Positions 16,170-24,379 of a DNA stretch of 64,000 bases are shown piece after piece. How positions within the stretch are numbered: the first letter of the stretch is position 1; every line of letters starts with the position of its first letter. Position numbers and translations under genes: made by a program. The stretch comes from FEN-1219 sp964503125. Its GTDB lineage: Bacteria > Pseudomonadota > Gammaproteobacteria > Steroidobacterales > Rariloculaceae. The notes beneath the pieces are model-generated. The model saw only the letters and a program-made list of their open reading frames with translations, was not told the DNA's origin and made no database searches. The DNA is taken from assembly GCA_964503125.1 (NCBI GenBank), contig CAZCZE010000020.1:1-64000 (forward strand), in the 5' to 3' direction.

Positions 16170-17408
16170 ATGAACACGCAAGAGAGCGGCCGTGCCACAA
16201 TCACGGGCATAAAAAATGCCCCGAGGCAGGCCATGACCACCCCGATTCAATACCTGGACAAAGCCATGACGCGGCTCCGCGATCTCGGGCTCGTGCCCGA
16301 GAAGACCGAGGAAGCGCCGATCGTGGCGCTGCTCAACCGCGTGGCGGATCTCGACCAGGACAAAGTCGTCGCGATCGCGCGCACGCTCTCCCAAGCGTCG
16401 CTGTTCAACCAAGTCGTGCGCGAGCAGATCTCGTCGATGAAGCTCGGCGAGCGGTACGTCACGATCACCGACGGCTTCAACAGCATTCGCGACGACGCGA
16501 AGAGCATGGTCCAGCAGATCGAAGACGGCCGCATCAACACGTGGGAGCGCCTCTCGAACGTGTGGCAGAAAGCCACGCGCGGCGACATCGCGAGCCGCTT
16601 CGACAAGGTCAAGAAGGTCTACCTCGACGTCGTCAAGGACTCGAAAGACCAGATCGACCGCGAGCAAGTCATCTTGCAGGCCTATCTCGATTTTCGCGGC
16701 GCGCTCAAGGAATCCGAGATCCTCGCGTTGCACGTGCTCAAAACCGCCGAAGGCGAGCTCGAGAAGGCGCAGGCGAGACTGAAATCCGCCGTCCAGGCCG
16801 TCGAGCAGGCGCCGGCGACCGATCTCGTCGCGCGCGCCAAGCTCGAGCTCAAGCGCGACGAGGAGCTGCGTCACGTCCAGGGGACCGAGGACCGCTATCA
16901 GATCTGCAAGGACCTCTCGGACAACCTCACGATCGGCTACAACACGTCCGAGGTCATCATGGCCCGGCTCGTGCAGACGACGAACGCCAAGGATCGCGTC
17001 TACAAGCAAGCCGTGTCGTTCTTCGGCACCAACGAGACGGTGCTCACGGCGCTGTCCGCCTCGTTCACGGGGCTCTGGGGCCTGCACGAGAGCACGAAGA
17101 CGCTCGAGGCGATGAAGGAAGGCGTGAGCCGGAGCCTCGAGGACCTCGCCGACATCGGCGGCAAGGTTCAAGAAGCCGCGCTCAAGGCCGGCTACGGCCC
17201 GACGATCCGCGCCGACGCCGTCAAGAAGCTCGTCGACTCGGTCGTGAACTATCAGCTTCGCTCGCGCGAGATCATCGCCGAGATGCGCGTGCTTTCCACG
17301 AAGAACGCGGCCGAGATCCGCGATGCCGTCGAGGACGGCAAGCAGCGGCTCGCCAAGCTCGTGCAGAGCGGCGAGGCCCTCGAGCCCGCGGCGCTGCCGA
17401 AATCTTGA
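16170..17408 (+). CDS. coiled-coil protein of a DUF6384-containing operon
   Basis: 412 residues, almost all helical. The start at 16170 has a strong Shine-Dalgarno (GGGAGGG, 8 bp spacing); a second ATG at 16233 (MTTPIQYLDKAMTRL) is possible. There is no signal peptide or membrane segment, so it is probably cytoplasmic or peripheral. Charged heptad-like stretches run throughout, for example ASRFDKVKKVYLDVVKDSKD, LKTAEGELEKAQARLKSAV and SRSLEDLADIGGKVQEAALK. The size and style recall TelA-like and PspA-like helical proteins, but I cannot place it in either; homologues are often just called 'cell surface protein'. It is the first gene behind the sigma-54 promoter, with two more genes following at 28 and 6 bp. 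Confidence 0.75.
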   Translation: MNTQESGRATITGIKNAPRQAMTTPIQYLDKAMTRLRDLGLVPEKTEEAPIVALLNRVADLDQDKVVAIARTLSQASLFNQVVREQISSMKLGERYVTITDGFNSIRDDAKSMVQQIEDGRINTWERLSNVWQKATRGDIASRFDKVKKVYLDVVKDSKDQIDREQVILQAYLDFRGALKESEILALHVLKTAEGELEKAQARLKSAVQAVEQAPATDLVARAKLELKRDEELRHVQGTEDRYQICKDLSDNLTIGYNTSEVIMARLVQTTNAKDRVYKQAVSFFGTNETVLTALSASFTGLWGLHESTKTLEAMKEGVSRSLEDLADIGGKVQEAALKAGYGPTIRADAVKKLVDSVVNYQLRSREIIAEMRVLSTKNAAEIRDAVEDGKQRLAKLVQSGEALEPAALPKS

Positions 17409-17436
17409 ACGCGCCTGACCCGCAGCGAGGGCTGCG

Positions 17437-18357
17437 ATGAGCGACGCGAACGCGGTCGTCAAGGAACCGGCCCCCCTCGACGAGCTCATGCTCGCGATGG
17501 ACGTCGTCGACACGTTGCGCCACAAGGAGCTCGTGCTCGCGCGCGAGCTCATGGCCGGCGAGCGCGACGAGGACCTGCTTAAGCGCCTGCGCGACATCTA
17601 CACGGGCCAGGGCATCGAGGTCACCGACGAGATCCTCACGCAGGGCGTGAAAGCGCTGCGCGAGGAGCGCTTCGTCTATCGTGCGCCCGCGGCGACGTTC
17701 GGCCGCTCGCTCGCGCACCTCTACGTCACGCGCGGGCGCTGGGGCAAGTGGGTCGGCGGCCTCACGGTGCTCGTCGCGGTCGCGGCCCTCTCGTTCCAGC
17801 TGTTCGTGCGCGGGCCCGAGCTGCGCATGGTTCGCGAGCTGCCCGCGGATCTTGAGGGCGCTTACCAGGGCGTCACGATATCGACGCAGGACGACGCGGT
17901 GCTCGGCGACGCGCGCGGGATCCTCACGGCCGGCGAAGCCGCGCTCGCCGACGGCGACTACGCCGCTGCGCGCACGGCCGTCGCGGACCTGCGGACTTTG
18001 AGCGCGCAGCTCCAGCAGCAGTACGAAATCCGCATCGTGTCGCGGCCCGGCGTGCGCAGCGGCACCACGCGCATTCCCGACGAGAACACTTTGGCGGAGA
18101 ACTTCTACGTCATCGTCGAGGCCATCGCGCCCGATGGCCGGGCGCTGACGCTGCCCATCACGAGCGAGGAGGACGGCCGCACCCGCAGTGTCGTGCTCTG
18201 GGGTTTGCGCGTCGACGAGGCGATGTTCGAGCGCGTGCGCGCCGACAAGCAAGACGACGGCATCGTCAACGACACCGTCGTCGGCGAGAAGCGCCGCGGT
18301 GTCCTCGATCCCGAGTACTCGGTGGCGACGACGGGCGCCGCGATCACGGAGTGGTGA
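17437..18357 (+). CDS. DUF6384 family membrane-anchored protein
   Basis: 306 residues. Residues 1-85 form a helical cytoplasmic domain (LDELMLAMDVVDTLRHKELV, LLKRLRDIYTGQGIEVTDEI) that is the DUF6384 signature. A single membrane segment follows (KWVGGLTVLVAVAALSFQLF, about 103-123). After it comes a helical hairpin (LTAGEAALADGDYAAARTAV) and a beta-rich C-terminal domain (EIRIVSRPGVRSGTTRIPDE, then NFYVIVEAIAPDGRALTLPI), predicted to lie outside the cytoplasm. DUF6384 has no known function. The layout suits a sensor or anchor linking the first coiled-coil protein to the envelope. Confidence 0.75.
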   Translation: MSDANAVVKEPAPLDELMLAMDVVDTLRHKELVLARELMAGERDEDLLKRLRDIYTGQGIEVTDEILTQGVKALREERFVYRAPAATFGRSLAHLYVTRGRWGKWVGGLTVLVAVAALSFQLFVRGPELRMVRELPADLEGAYQGVTISTQDDAVLGDARGILTAGEAALADGDYAAARTAVADLRTLSAQLQQQYEIRIVSRPGVRSGTTRIPDENTLAENFYVIVEAIAPDGRALTLPITSEEDGRTRSVVLWGLRVDEAMFERVRADKQDDGIVNDTVVGEKRRGVLDPEYSVATTGAAITEW

Positions 18358-18363
18358 GAAGCG

Positions 18364-19842
18364 ATGCTGACCGGTGGTGACCTGCTCAAGATGATCGAGC
18401 GCCTGCACGGCGACACGCGCCGCGAGCTCGGCGAGATCGACGGCCGACTTACGCGTGCGACGGCGCAGCTCGACGAGCTCAGGCATCGCGAGCTCGGCGC
18501 GCTCGCGGTGCTGGCCCGCGTGCGCGTGCGCGAGATCGAGAGCGGCGCGTTCGGCGGGGAGCTCGATGCCACGGACCGCGAGGTGCAGCGGCTCTTGGCG
18601 GAGCGCGCCGTGGCGCAAACGGCGCTCGGCGAGGAGATCGCGACGGCCGAGCGCGCGCTCGCGGCGCTCGGCTCCGAGCGGCAAGCGCACCACGACGCCG
18701 TCGCGGCGGCCGAGCAAGCCGTCGACGCGGCCGAGGCCGAGACGCAGCAAGCGCTCGCGGCCGACGCGGCCTATCGCGCCAAGCTCGACACGGCCACGGC
18801 GTCCGACAGTGTCGCGGACCTCGCCGAGGGCAAGGCGCAGGCCGCGCACCAGGACCGCGCCGAGAAGGGCAACCCCTACGAGGCCGACGACTTGTTCATG
18901 TATCTCTGGAACCGCGGCTACGGCACGATGCGCTACACGGGCGGCCCGTTCACGCGCCTGCTCGACGGCTGGGTCGCGCGCGTGGCGGGCTACGAGCCGC
19001 TGCGCCGCGACTACTGGATGCTCAGCGAATTGCCGGCACGGTTCGACCACCATTCCGCGCGCATGCGCGAGGCCGCCGACGAGGACGTCGCGGCCGTGCG
19101 CGCACTGGAGGCCGCCGCGGCCGAAGCGGCCGGCGTGCCGGCGCGCGTCGCGGTGCTCGACGCGGCCGGCGAAACGCTTGCGAAGATAGACGCGTCCATC
19201 GAGGCGAAGGAAAGCGAGATCGACGCGCTCGTCGAGAAGCGCGCGGCGTTCGCCGCGGGCGAGGACGAGCACTCGCGCCGCTGCACGGCGCTTTTGAGCG
19301 ACATCTACCGCGGCGAGAAGATGCGCACGCTGCGCGAGCGCGCGACGCTGACGCCGAGCCCCGAGGACGACGCGGCCGTCGACGAGCTCGCGGCCATCCG
19401 CGCCGACCTGCCGCGCATCACCGACGAGTCGGCGCGCTACCGCTCGCTGCACGACGCGAACCGCGGCCGCGTCGCGAAGCTCGAGGACCTCACGAAGCGC
19501 TTCAAGGAAAACCGCTACGACACGGCGGCCTCCGAGTTCGTCAACAGCGCGTTGATTGCGACTTTGCTGACGCAGCTCATCGCGGGCTCGCTCCCTGTGC
19601 CTGACGTCTGGGACGCGATCACGAAGCAGCATCGCCGCCGCCAGCTCGCCGACCCGACGTTCGGCAGCGGCCGCTTCCCGCGCGGCCCGCGCGGGCCGAA
19701 AGGCCCGTGGGGCGGCGGCGGTTGGGGCGGCGGCGGCGGCTGGGGTGGCGGCGGCAAGGGCGGTGGCGGCTTCGGCGGCGGCGGGTTCCGCGGCGGTGGT
19801 GGCTTCGGCGGCGGCGGTTTCCGGTCGGGCCGCGGGTTCTAG
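18364..19842 (+). CDS. coiled-coil protein with glycine-rich C-terminal tail
   Basis: 492 residues, third gene of the sigma-54 operon, starting 6 bp after the DUF6384 stop with GAGAAGCG before the ATG. Residues 1-160 are long amphipathic helices rich in Ala, Glu and Arg (for example DRAEKGNPYEADDLFMYLWN at its end). A conserved-looking middle follows (RGYGTMRYTGGPFTRLLDGW), then more coiled coil to about 420. The last 60 residues are almost pure Gly/Trp/Phe/Arg repeats (GGGGWGGGGGWGGG, GGGGFRGGGGFGGGGF), ending in RSGRGF. Such tails are disordered and sticky, can drive condensation or bind nucleic acid or cell wall, and are common in surface proteins. No signal peptide is seen. Confidence 0.7.
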   Translation: MLTGGDLLKMIERLHGDTRRELGEIDGRLTRATAQLDELRHRELGALAVLARVRVREIESGAFGGELDATDREVQRLLAERAVAQTALGEEIATAERALAALGSERQAHHDAVAAAEQAVDAAEAETQQALAADAAYRAKLDTATASDSVADLAEGKAQAAHQDRAEKGNPYEADDLFMYLWNRGYGTMRYTGGPFTRLLDGWVARVAGYEPLRRDYWMLSELPARFDHHSARMREAADEDVAAVRALEAAAAEAAGVPARVAVLDAAGETLAKIDASIEAKESEIDALVEKRAAFAAGEDEHSRRCTALLSDIYRGEKMRTLRERATLTPSPEDDAAVDELAAIRADLPRITDESARYRSLHDANRGRVAKLEDLTKRFKENRYDTAASEFVNSALIATLLTQLIAGSLPVPDVWDAITKQHRRRQLADPTFGSGRFPRGPRGPKGPWGGGGWGGGGGWGGGGKGGGGFGGGGFRGGGGFGGGGFRSGRGF

Positions 19843-19860
19843 CGCCCCCTGTCGCACCCC

Positions 19861-20763
19861 ATGAATCTTCGCCAATTCGATCTCAATCTGCTCGTCGCTC
19901 TCGACGTCCTGCTGACGGAACGTAACGTCACGCGTGCCGGCGAGCGCCTGTTTCTGAGCCAGCCGGCGGTCAGCGGCATCCTGGCGCGGCTGCGGCACGC
20001 GTTCCAAGACGAGCTGCTCGTGCGCGTGGGCCGCAATCTCGAGTTGACGGCGCTCGCCGCCGATCTCGCCGAGCCCGTGCACGACTGCGTCCGCCAGATC
20101 GAGGATCTCTTGAATCTGCGGCGGCCGTTCGAGCCCGAGAGCGCGCGTTGGTCGTTTCGCATCGCGGCCAGCGACTACGTCGTCTTTCTGCTGCTCGGCG
20201 CGCTGCTGAAATCGTTGACCGATCGTGCGCCCAACATCTCGGTGCGATTCATGGCGCTCGAGCCGAGCGCCGGCGAGCGGCTCGCGGCTGGCGAGCTCGA
20301 TTTCGCGGTCCTGCCGACGGAGCTCGAGCCGAATCTGCCGTCGGCGCCGTTGTTCGAGGATTCATGGGTCTGCGCCGTGTGGTCGGGCCATCCGCACACG
20401 GCCGAGCAGTTCACGCTCGAAGAGTTCCTCGCCGTGCCGCACTTGAGCTTCCGCCTCGCCGGCCCCGATCACGGCTCGATCGCCGAAAGCCATCTCGCGC
20501 AGCTCGGCTTCGAGCTCAAAATCGTCGCGTCCACCGAGAGCTTCGCGACGGCGCCGTTTCTGCTGCGCGACACGCCGTTCGCGACGCTGGTGCCGCGCCG
20601 CCTCGGCGAGCGGCTGCAACGAGCCGCCGACATCAGGCTCATCGAGCTGCCGCTTGCCATCCCGCCGCTGCGCGAGAAGCTGATCTGGAGCCCGCGCTAC
20701 ACGGCAAGCCCGGCGCACGCCTGGTTCCGCGAGCGGCTCGTGGAGGTCGCTCGGGCACTGTAG
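19861..20763 (+). CDS. LysR-family transcriptional regulator
   Basis: 300 residues, the normal size. The winged helix-turn-helix is at residues 1-62 (MNLRQFDLNLLVALDVLLTE, RNVTRAGERLFLSQPAVSGI, LARLRHAFQDELLVR). The motif 'FDLNLLVALDVLL' and the effector domain from about 92 place it in the NodD/NahR-like branch, whose ligands are often aromatic compounds. It is followed on the same strand, after 114 bp, by the DUF6152 gene cluster. That cluster is a plausible target, though a divergent arrangement would be more usual. It begins 18 bp after the glycine-rich protein gene. Confidence 0.9.
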   Translation: MNLRQFDLNLLVALDVLLTERNVTRAGERLFLSQPAVSGILARLRHAFQDELLVRVGRNLELTALAADLAEPVHDCVRQIEDLLNLRRPFEPESARWSFRIAASDYVVFLLLGALLKSLTDRAPNISVRFMALEPSAGERLAAGELDFAVLPTELEPNLPSAPLFEDSWVCAVWSGHPHTAEQFTLEEFLAVPHLSFRLAGPDHGSIAESHLAQLGFELKIVASTESFATAPFLLRDTPFATLVPRRLGERLQRAADIRLIELPLAIPPLREKLIWSPRYTASPAHAWFRERLVEVARAL

Positions 20764-20877
20764 GCGCAGGTCGGCTCAGGTATCGAGCCGGCCGATACTC
20801 GGTATTCGTCGATTTCATTTCCCAACGGCGGCGCGCCGACCAACGATTGGCCGATTCCCTCGCGCGTCGGAGGCGTC

Positions 20878-21318
20878 GTGAAACGCAGGGCTCTCCTCGG
20901 CACGTTCCTCGGCGCGTGGCTCGGCTCAGCCGCGCTGCCGGTCGCGGCGCATCACGGCACGCTGGTCTCGTACGATCGCGAAGCGCAGTGGACCCGGGAA
21001 GCCGTGGTCACGCGTTTCAACTACGCAAATCCGCATCCACAGCTGTTCTTCGACGTGACCGACGAGCGCGGCAACGTCGAGCATTGGTCGGGCGAGCTGT
21101 TGCCGAACCCGGCCGGTCTGCTGCGCGTCGGTTGGACCAAGGTGCGGTCGCTGCAAGCGCTGGCCCCGGGCACCAAGATCGACATCACGATTGCGCCGGC
21201 ACGGGCCGGCGGTGTCGTCGGCCTCGTTCTCAGGATCAGGGATCTCGAGGGCGCGGACCTCGTCTCCGACACCGTTCCCTATCCGCAACCGGCAGGCGCG
21301 GCTGCGCCGCAGCCCTGA
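20878..21318 (+). CDS. DUF6152 family secreted protein
   Basis: 146 residues from a GTG start with GGAGG just upstream. A signal peptide (RALLGTFLGAWLGSAALPVA) ends at AHHGTLVSYDRE; a mature protein beginning with His-His-Gly/Ser and then 'YDxxxxxxxEAVVxxFxYxNPHP' is the DUF6152 hallmark. The rest is a small OB-like beta barrel (VTDERGNVEHWSGELLPNPA, LAPGTKIDITIAPARAGGVV). The family is uncharacterised; the N-terminal His pair could bind metal. Two further copies occur here, at 26202 and, fused, at 39963. A GRWEG-motif protein gene follows after 10 bp. Confidence 0.8.
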   Translation: MKRRALLGTFLGAWLGSAALPVAAHHGTLVSYDREAQWTREAVVTRFNYANPHPQLFFDVTDERGNVEHWSGELLPNPAGLLRVGWTKVRSLQALAPGTKIDITIAPARAGGVVGLVLRIRDLEGADLVSDTVPYPQPAGAAAPQP

Positions 21319-21328
21319 GCACAGGACG

Positions 21329-22267
21329 ATGGCGTCTCGCAACGCTCTGCTCACAATCACCGCCGCGGCGCTGGCGATCGCCGCCGGCGCCGCATTGGCA
21401 CAACCGCCGCCCGGCCCCCCGCGCGCGGGCCCGGGTTATCCGCGCGTCTACGACCCGAGCATGCCGTTCGACCCGAAGGAGATCGCCGGCATCTGGACGC
21501 CGAACGCCGTCGGCTTCGGCGGCGGCGGACGCTGCCGCGACTGCGGCGACCGCGGCTTCAGCCACGAGTTTCCCGTGTTCACACCCGAAGGGCAGGCCGC
21601 GTTCGACGCCAACATCCCGTCGTACGGCCGCGCGCTCGGCAGCGTGGACGCCGAGGCGCATCCCGAAGAGCACATCGGCCGCCGCCGCGCGCAGCCGCCG
21701 GCGCTCGGCAACGATCTCTATCAACAGTGCAATCCCATGGGGATCCCGCGCGCGCTGCTGTATCCCGATCCCGAGGAATTCATCGTGCTGCCGGAGCGGA
21801 TTCTCCAGCACTTCCAGTGGGGCTACGGGCTGCGCACGATCTGGATGGACGGCCGCGTGCTGCCGAAACCCGAAGAGGTCGACATCGCTCGCTGGTGGGG
21901 TTACGCCGTCGGCCGCTGGGAAGGCGACACGCTCGTCGTGGCGTCGACTGGCTACGACAGCCGGACCTGGGTCGATCACTTCGGTTACCCGCACAGCGAT
22001 AGGATGGTGCTCGAGGAGCGCTACACGCGCATCAACTACGACACGCTCGAGCTGCAAATGACGTTGACCGATCCCGTGTACTACCGGCAACCGTGGACGT
22101 CGGAAACGAAGCGCATGCACCTGATCCCGCGCGACTTCATCCAGTCGTCGGGTTGGAGCGGGCTGCTCGAGGATCTGTGCGCGCCCGTCGACGAGGTCGA
22201 CACGTTCAATCGGTTGATTCGCGACCCGGCCGGCACCGGCCGGCCGGCGGCGCCGCCCGAGCGCTAG
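21329..22267 (+). CDS. secreted GRWEG-motif protein, partner of DUF6152
   Basis: 312 residues with a signal peptide (LLTITAAALAIAAGAALAQ). A Cys-pair segment RCRDCGDRG lies near residue 66. The C-terminal half carries the motif set shared by several proteins in this window: LRTIWMDGRVLPKPEE, YAVGRWEGDTLVVASTGYDS, then HSDRMVLEERYTR and MTLTDPVYYRQPW. The pattern (a family-specific Trp, strand-turn-strand, conserved acidic residues) suggests a lipocalin-like barrel binding a ligand, but no function is known to me. It is 10 bp after a DUF6152 gene, and the same two units are fused in one protein at 39963, which implies that they act together. Confidence 0.7.
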   Translation: MASRNALLTITAAALAIAAGAALAQPPPGPPRAGPGYPRVYDPSMPFDPKEIAGIWTPNAVGFGGGGRCRDCGDRGFSHEFPVFTPEGQAAFDANIPSYGRALGSVDAEAHPEEHIGRRRAQPPALGNDLYQQCNPMGIPRALLYPDPEEFIVLPERILQHFQWGYGLRTIWMDGRVLPKPEEVDIARWWGYAVGRWEGDTLVVASTGYDSRTWVDHFGYPHSDRMVLEERYTRINYDTLELQMTLTDPVYYRQPWTSETKRMHLIPRDFIQSSGWSGLLEDLCAPVDEVDTFNRLIRDPAGTGRPAAPPER

Positions 22268-22276
22268 CGTTGGCCG

Positions 22277-23254
22277 TTAGCGGCGCGCGAGCTGCGCGTT
22301 CGCGCACTCGGCCATGACCGTGAGGAATCGCTGGTACCCGTCTGTGCCGACGACGAACGGGTGCGCCTCGCCGGCACGGCGCGCCGCCAGCCGTTCGAGC
22401 TTCGTCGCGAACCCGCCATAGAGCGGGTGATTCTGGATCTCGACGTCGGCGCCGAGCCGCCGGGTCACGGCGCCGAACCGCTCGAGCGATTGCACGTATT
22501 GCCGCAAGCCGTCGTCGGGAATTCGGTTGACGAGCAAGATCGAGCCGCCGAACAGCGCCGCAGTGTGACTGCGCGCGCCGTCCGCGACGCGAAACACGAA
22601 GCCCAGCGCGCCCGGCGTGTGGCCCGGGATCAGCACGGGCGTGATCTCGATGCCGCCGAACGAGATCGGCTCGCCGTCGGCGACGACCACGTCGCGCTGT
22701 GGCGGCGGCAACCCCGCGGGCGGCGGCGCGCCGGCCGGAGCAGGGGCCGGGTTCTCGATGAGGTCCCAGTCGGCGGCCGAGGAGGCGACTCGGGCGCCGC
22801 GTTGTTGAAAATACGAAGCGCCGCCGAAGTGATCGGCATGCCCATGGCCGAGGAGCACGTAACGCACGTCGTCGGGATCGAGACCGACGGCGCGAAGCTG
22901 CGGCAGCAGCACGGACTCGAGCTGGTCGGGATAGCCCGCGTCGATCAACAGAATTCCGGCGGGCGTCGCCAGCGCCCAGACGACGGTGCTCGTTCGGCCG
23001 AGCGCGTACAGATCGTCGAATACGCGCGTCGGCGTCAGCTCCGGGTCGTCGGCACGGTTCGGCCGGCCCGAGTTGCCGCAGAAGAAGTCGACGGCTTCGC
23101 CCCAGTAGCCGCCGGCCGCGGCGCGGGCGCGGTCGACGATCGCGGTGACGGCCGGCGAGTCCGGCGCCGCAGGCGCGGTGGGTGGCGGTTGCGCCGCTGC
23201 GGCGGCTGCGACGGCCACGCCGGCGGGCGCCCAGCGGAAGTAGCGGCGAATCAT
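22277..23254 (-). CDS. secreted MBL-fold hydrolase resembling subclass B3 beta-lactamases
   Basis: 325 residues. A strong Shine-Dalgarno (GGGGAGGTG) precedes the ATG at 23254, and the N-terminal signal ends near AAAAQ at about residue 22. Zinc motif: LLGHGHADHFGGASYFQQRG, with all HxHxDH ligands. The third ligand lies in PVLIPGHTPGALGFVF. The C-terminal ENHPLYGG-like passage (EIQNHPLYGGFATKLERLAA) matches the region around the last His of subclass B3 enzymes. The GHTPG loop lacks the Trp common in B3. It may therefore be a true carbapenemase-like enzyme or a related lactonase-type hydrolase. It is transcribed against its neighbours, 9 bp after the convergent GRWEG gene. Confidence 0.75.
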   Translation of the reverse strand: MIRRYFRWAPAGVAVAAAAAAQPPPTAPAAPDSPAVTAIVDRARAAAGGYWGEAVDFFCGNSGRPNRADDPELTPTRVFDDLYALGRTSTVVWALATPAGILLIDAGYPDQLESVLLPQLRAVGLDPDDVRYVLLGHGHADHFGGASYFQQRGARVASSAADWDLIENPAPAPAGAPPPAGLPPPQRDVVVADGEPISFGGIEITPVLIPGHTPGALGFVFRVADGARSHTAALFGGSILLVNRIPDDGLRQYVQSLERFGAVTRRLGADVEIQNHPLYGGFATKLERLAARRAGEAHPFVVGTDGYQRFLTVMAECANAQLARR

Positions 23255-23460
23255 CGGTCACCTCCCCGACGACACGAGAGCACAGATCCGACCGCAAGGA
23301 CAATCGCCCGTGCCGATCCCACGCATTGCGGCGGTCGATGGCGCCCACCGGACGCGTGGTGCGGCATAGGCGCAGCCGATGCCAGCCATTCGCAGATGCG
23401 ATTTCAGCCGAACCGCCGGCGAGCGGTAGCTTCGCGTTCCGGCAGTCGGTGCCGCGGGGG

Positions 23461-24357
23461 ATGCCAGTGATTTCGTTGCGATGGCTCCGGGCGGCGGCCG
23501 CCCTCGCCTCGGCCGGGCTCGCGCTCGGCGGAGCCGCTCAGCCGCCTCCGCAAGCCCCACGTTCGCCGCGCGCCGCGGCGCAGGCGGACCTGACCGGGGT
23601 CTGGGTCGCGCAAATCACCGAGGATTGGCGCTGGCGCATGATCACGCCGCCCAAGGGTGACTACGCGTCCCTGCCGCTCACGGCGCTCGGGCGCCAGGTC
23701 GCCGACCGCTGGGACCCCGCGGCGGACGCTGCGGCCGGCGAACAATGCCGCGCGTTCGGCGCGGGCGGTCTCATGCGCCTGCCGACGCGCCTCCGAATCG
23801 CCTGGGCCGACGACACCGCGCTTCGAGTCGAAGCCGACGCGGGTCGGCAGGTGCGAACGCTGCAGTTCGGCCGCGCGGCGCCCGCCGAGGCGGCGCCGAG
23901 CTGGCAGGGATATTCCGTGGCCGAGTGGCTCGGCGTGCCGCCGCCCGTGAATCCGTTCGGCGGGCTCGTGGCGCCGACGCAAGAAGCGGCGGCTGCCCGC
24001 GCCGGCGGCGCGGCGGCCGGCGGCCCGGCGGGCGGCAGCCCGGGCGCGGCAGGCGTATCGCCGCCGACCGCACGCGGCAGCCTCAAGGTCGTGACCACCC
24101 ACTTGAAGCCGGGGTACCTGCGCAAGAACGGCGTGCCGTACAGCGACCGGGCCGTCGTGACCGAGTATTACGATCGGCTGCCGATGTTCGGCAACGACTA
24201 TTTGCAGGTCGTCACCGTCGTCACCGATCCCGTGTATCTCACGACGCCGTTCGTCGTCAGTAACCACTTCAAGCACGAGCCCGACGACTCGAGCTGGAAC
24301 CCCACGCCGTGCGCGACGGATCCGCCGCTCGGCACGTTCCAGCCGCCGGCGTTCTGA
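23461..24357 (+). CDS. secreted GRWEG-family protein with a low-complexity insertion
   Basis: 298 residues from the ATG at 23461, with a signal peptide ending near GGAAQ at about residue 25. The C-terminal half matches the family seen at 24380 (VVTTHLKPGYLRKNGVPYSD, then VVTDPVYLTTPFVVSNHF). The expected 'GRWEGDTLVVET' strand pair is instead split: GYSVAEWLG is followed by about 55 residues of Gly/Ala/Pro repeats (AGGAAAGGPAGGSPGAAG) before GSLKVVTTHLK. The insertion falls in a turn and may be a flexible loop or recently expanded repeat. It opens a six-gene co-directional run to 29431. Confidence 0.65.
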   Translation: MPVISLRWLRAAAALASAGLALGGAAQPPPQAPRSPRAAAQADLTGVWVAQITEDWRWRMITPPKGDYASLPLTALGRQVADRWDPAADAAAGEQCRAFGAGGLMRLPTRLRIAWADDTALRVEADAGRQVRTLQFGRAAPAEAAPSWQGYSVAEWLGVPPPVNPFGGLVAPTQEAAAARAGGAAAGGPAGGSPGAAGVSPPTARGSLKVVTTHLKPGYLRKNGVPYSDRAVVTEYYDRLPMFGNDYLQVVTVVTDPVYLTTPFVVSNHFKHEPDDSSWNPTPCATDPPLGTFQPPAF

Positions 24358-24379
24358 GCTCCATGACGAAGGACTAGGC

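Noticed and set aside
19680..19840. Tandem repeats that might be a CRISPR or structural DNA repeat
   Set aside because: They encode the in-frame Gly-rich protein tail; there are no regular spacers.
17272..20082. Very long minus-strand open frame (936 codons)
   Set aside because: Covers three plus-strand genes with good starts and recognisable domains; its own sequence is low-complexity Ala/Arg/Val.
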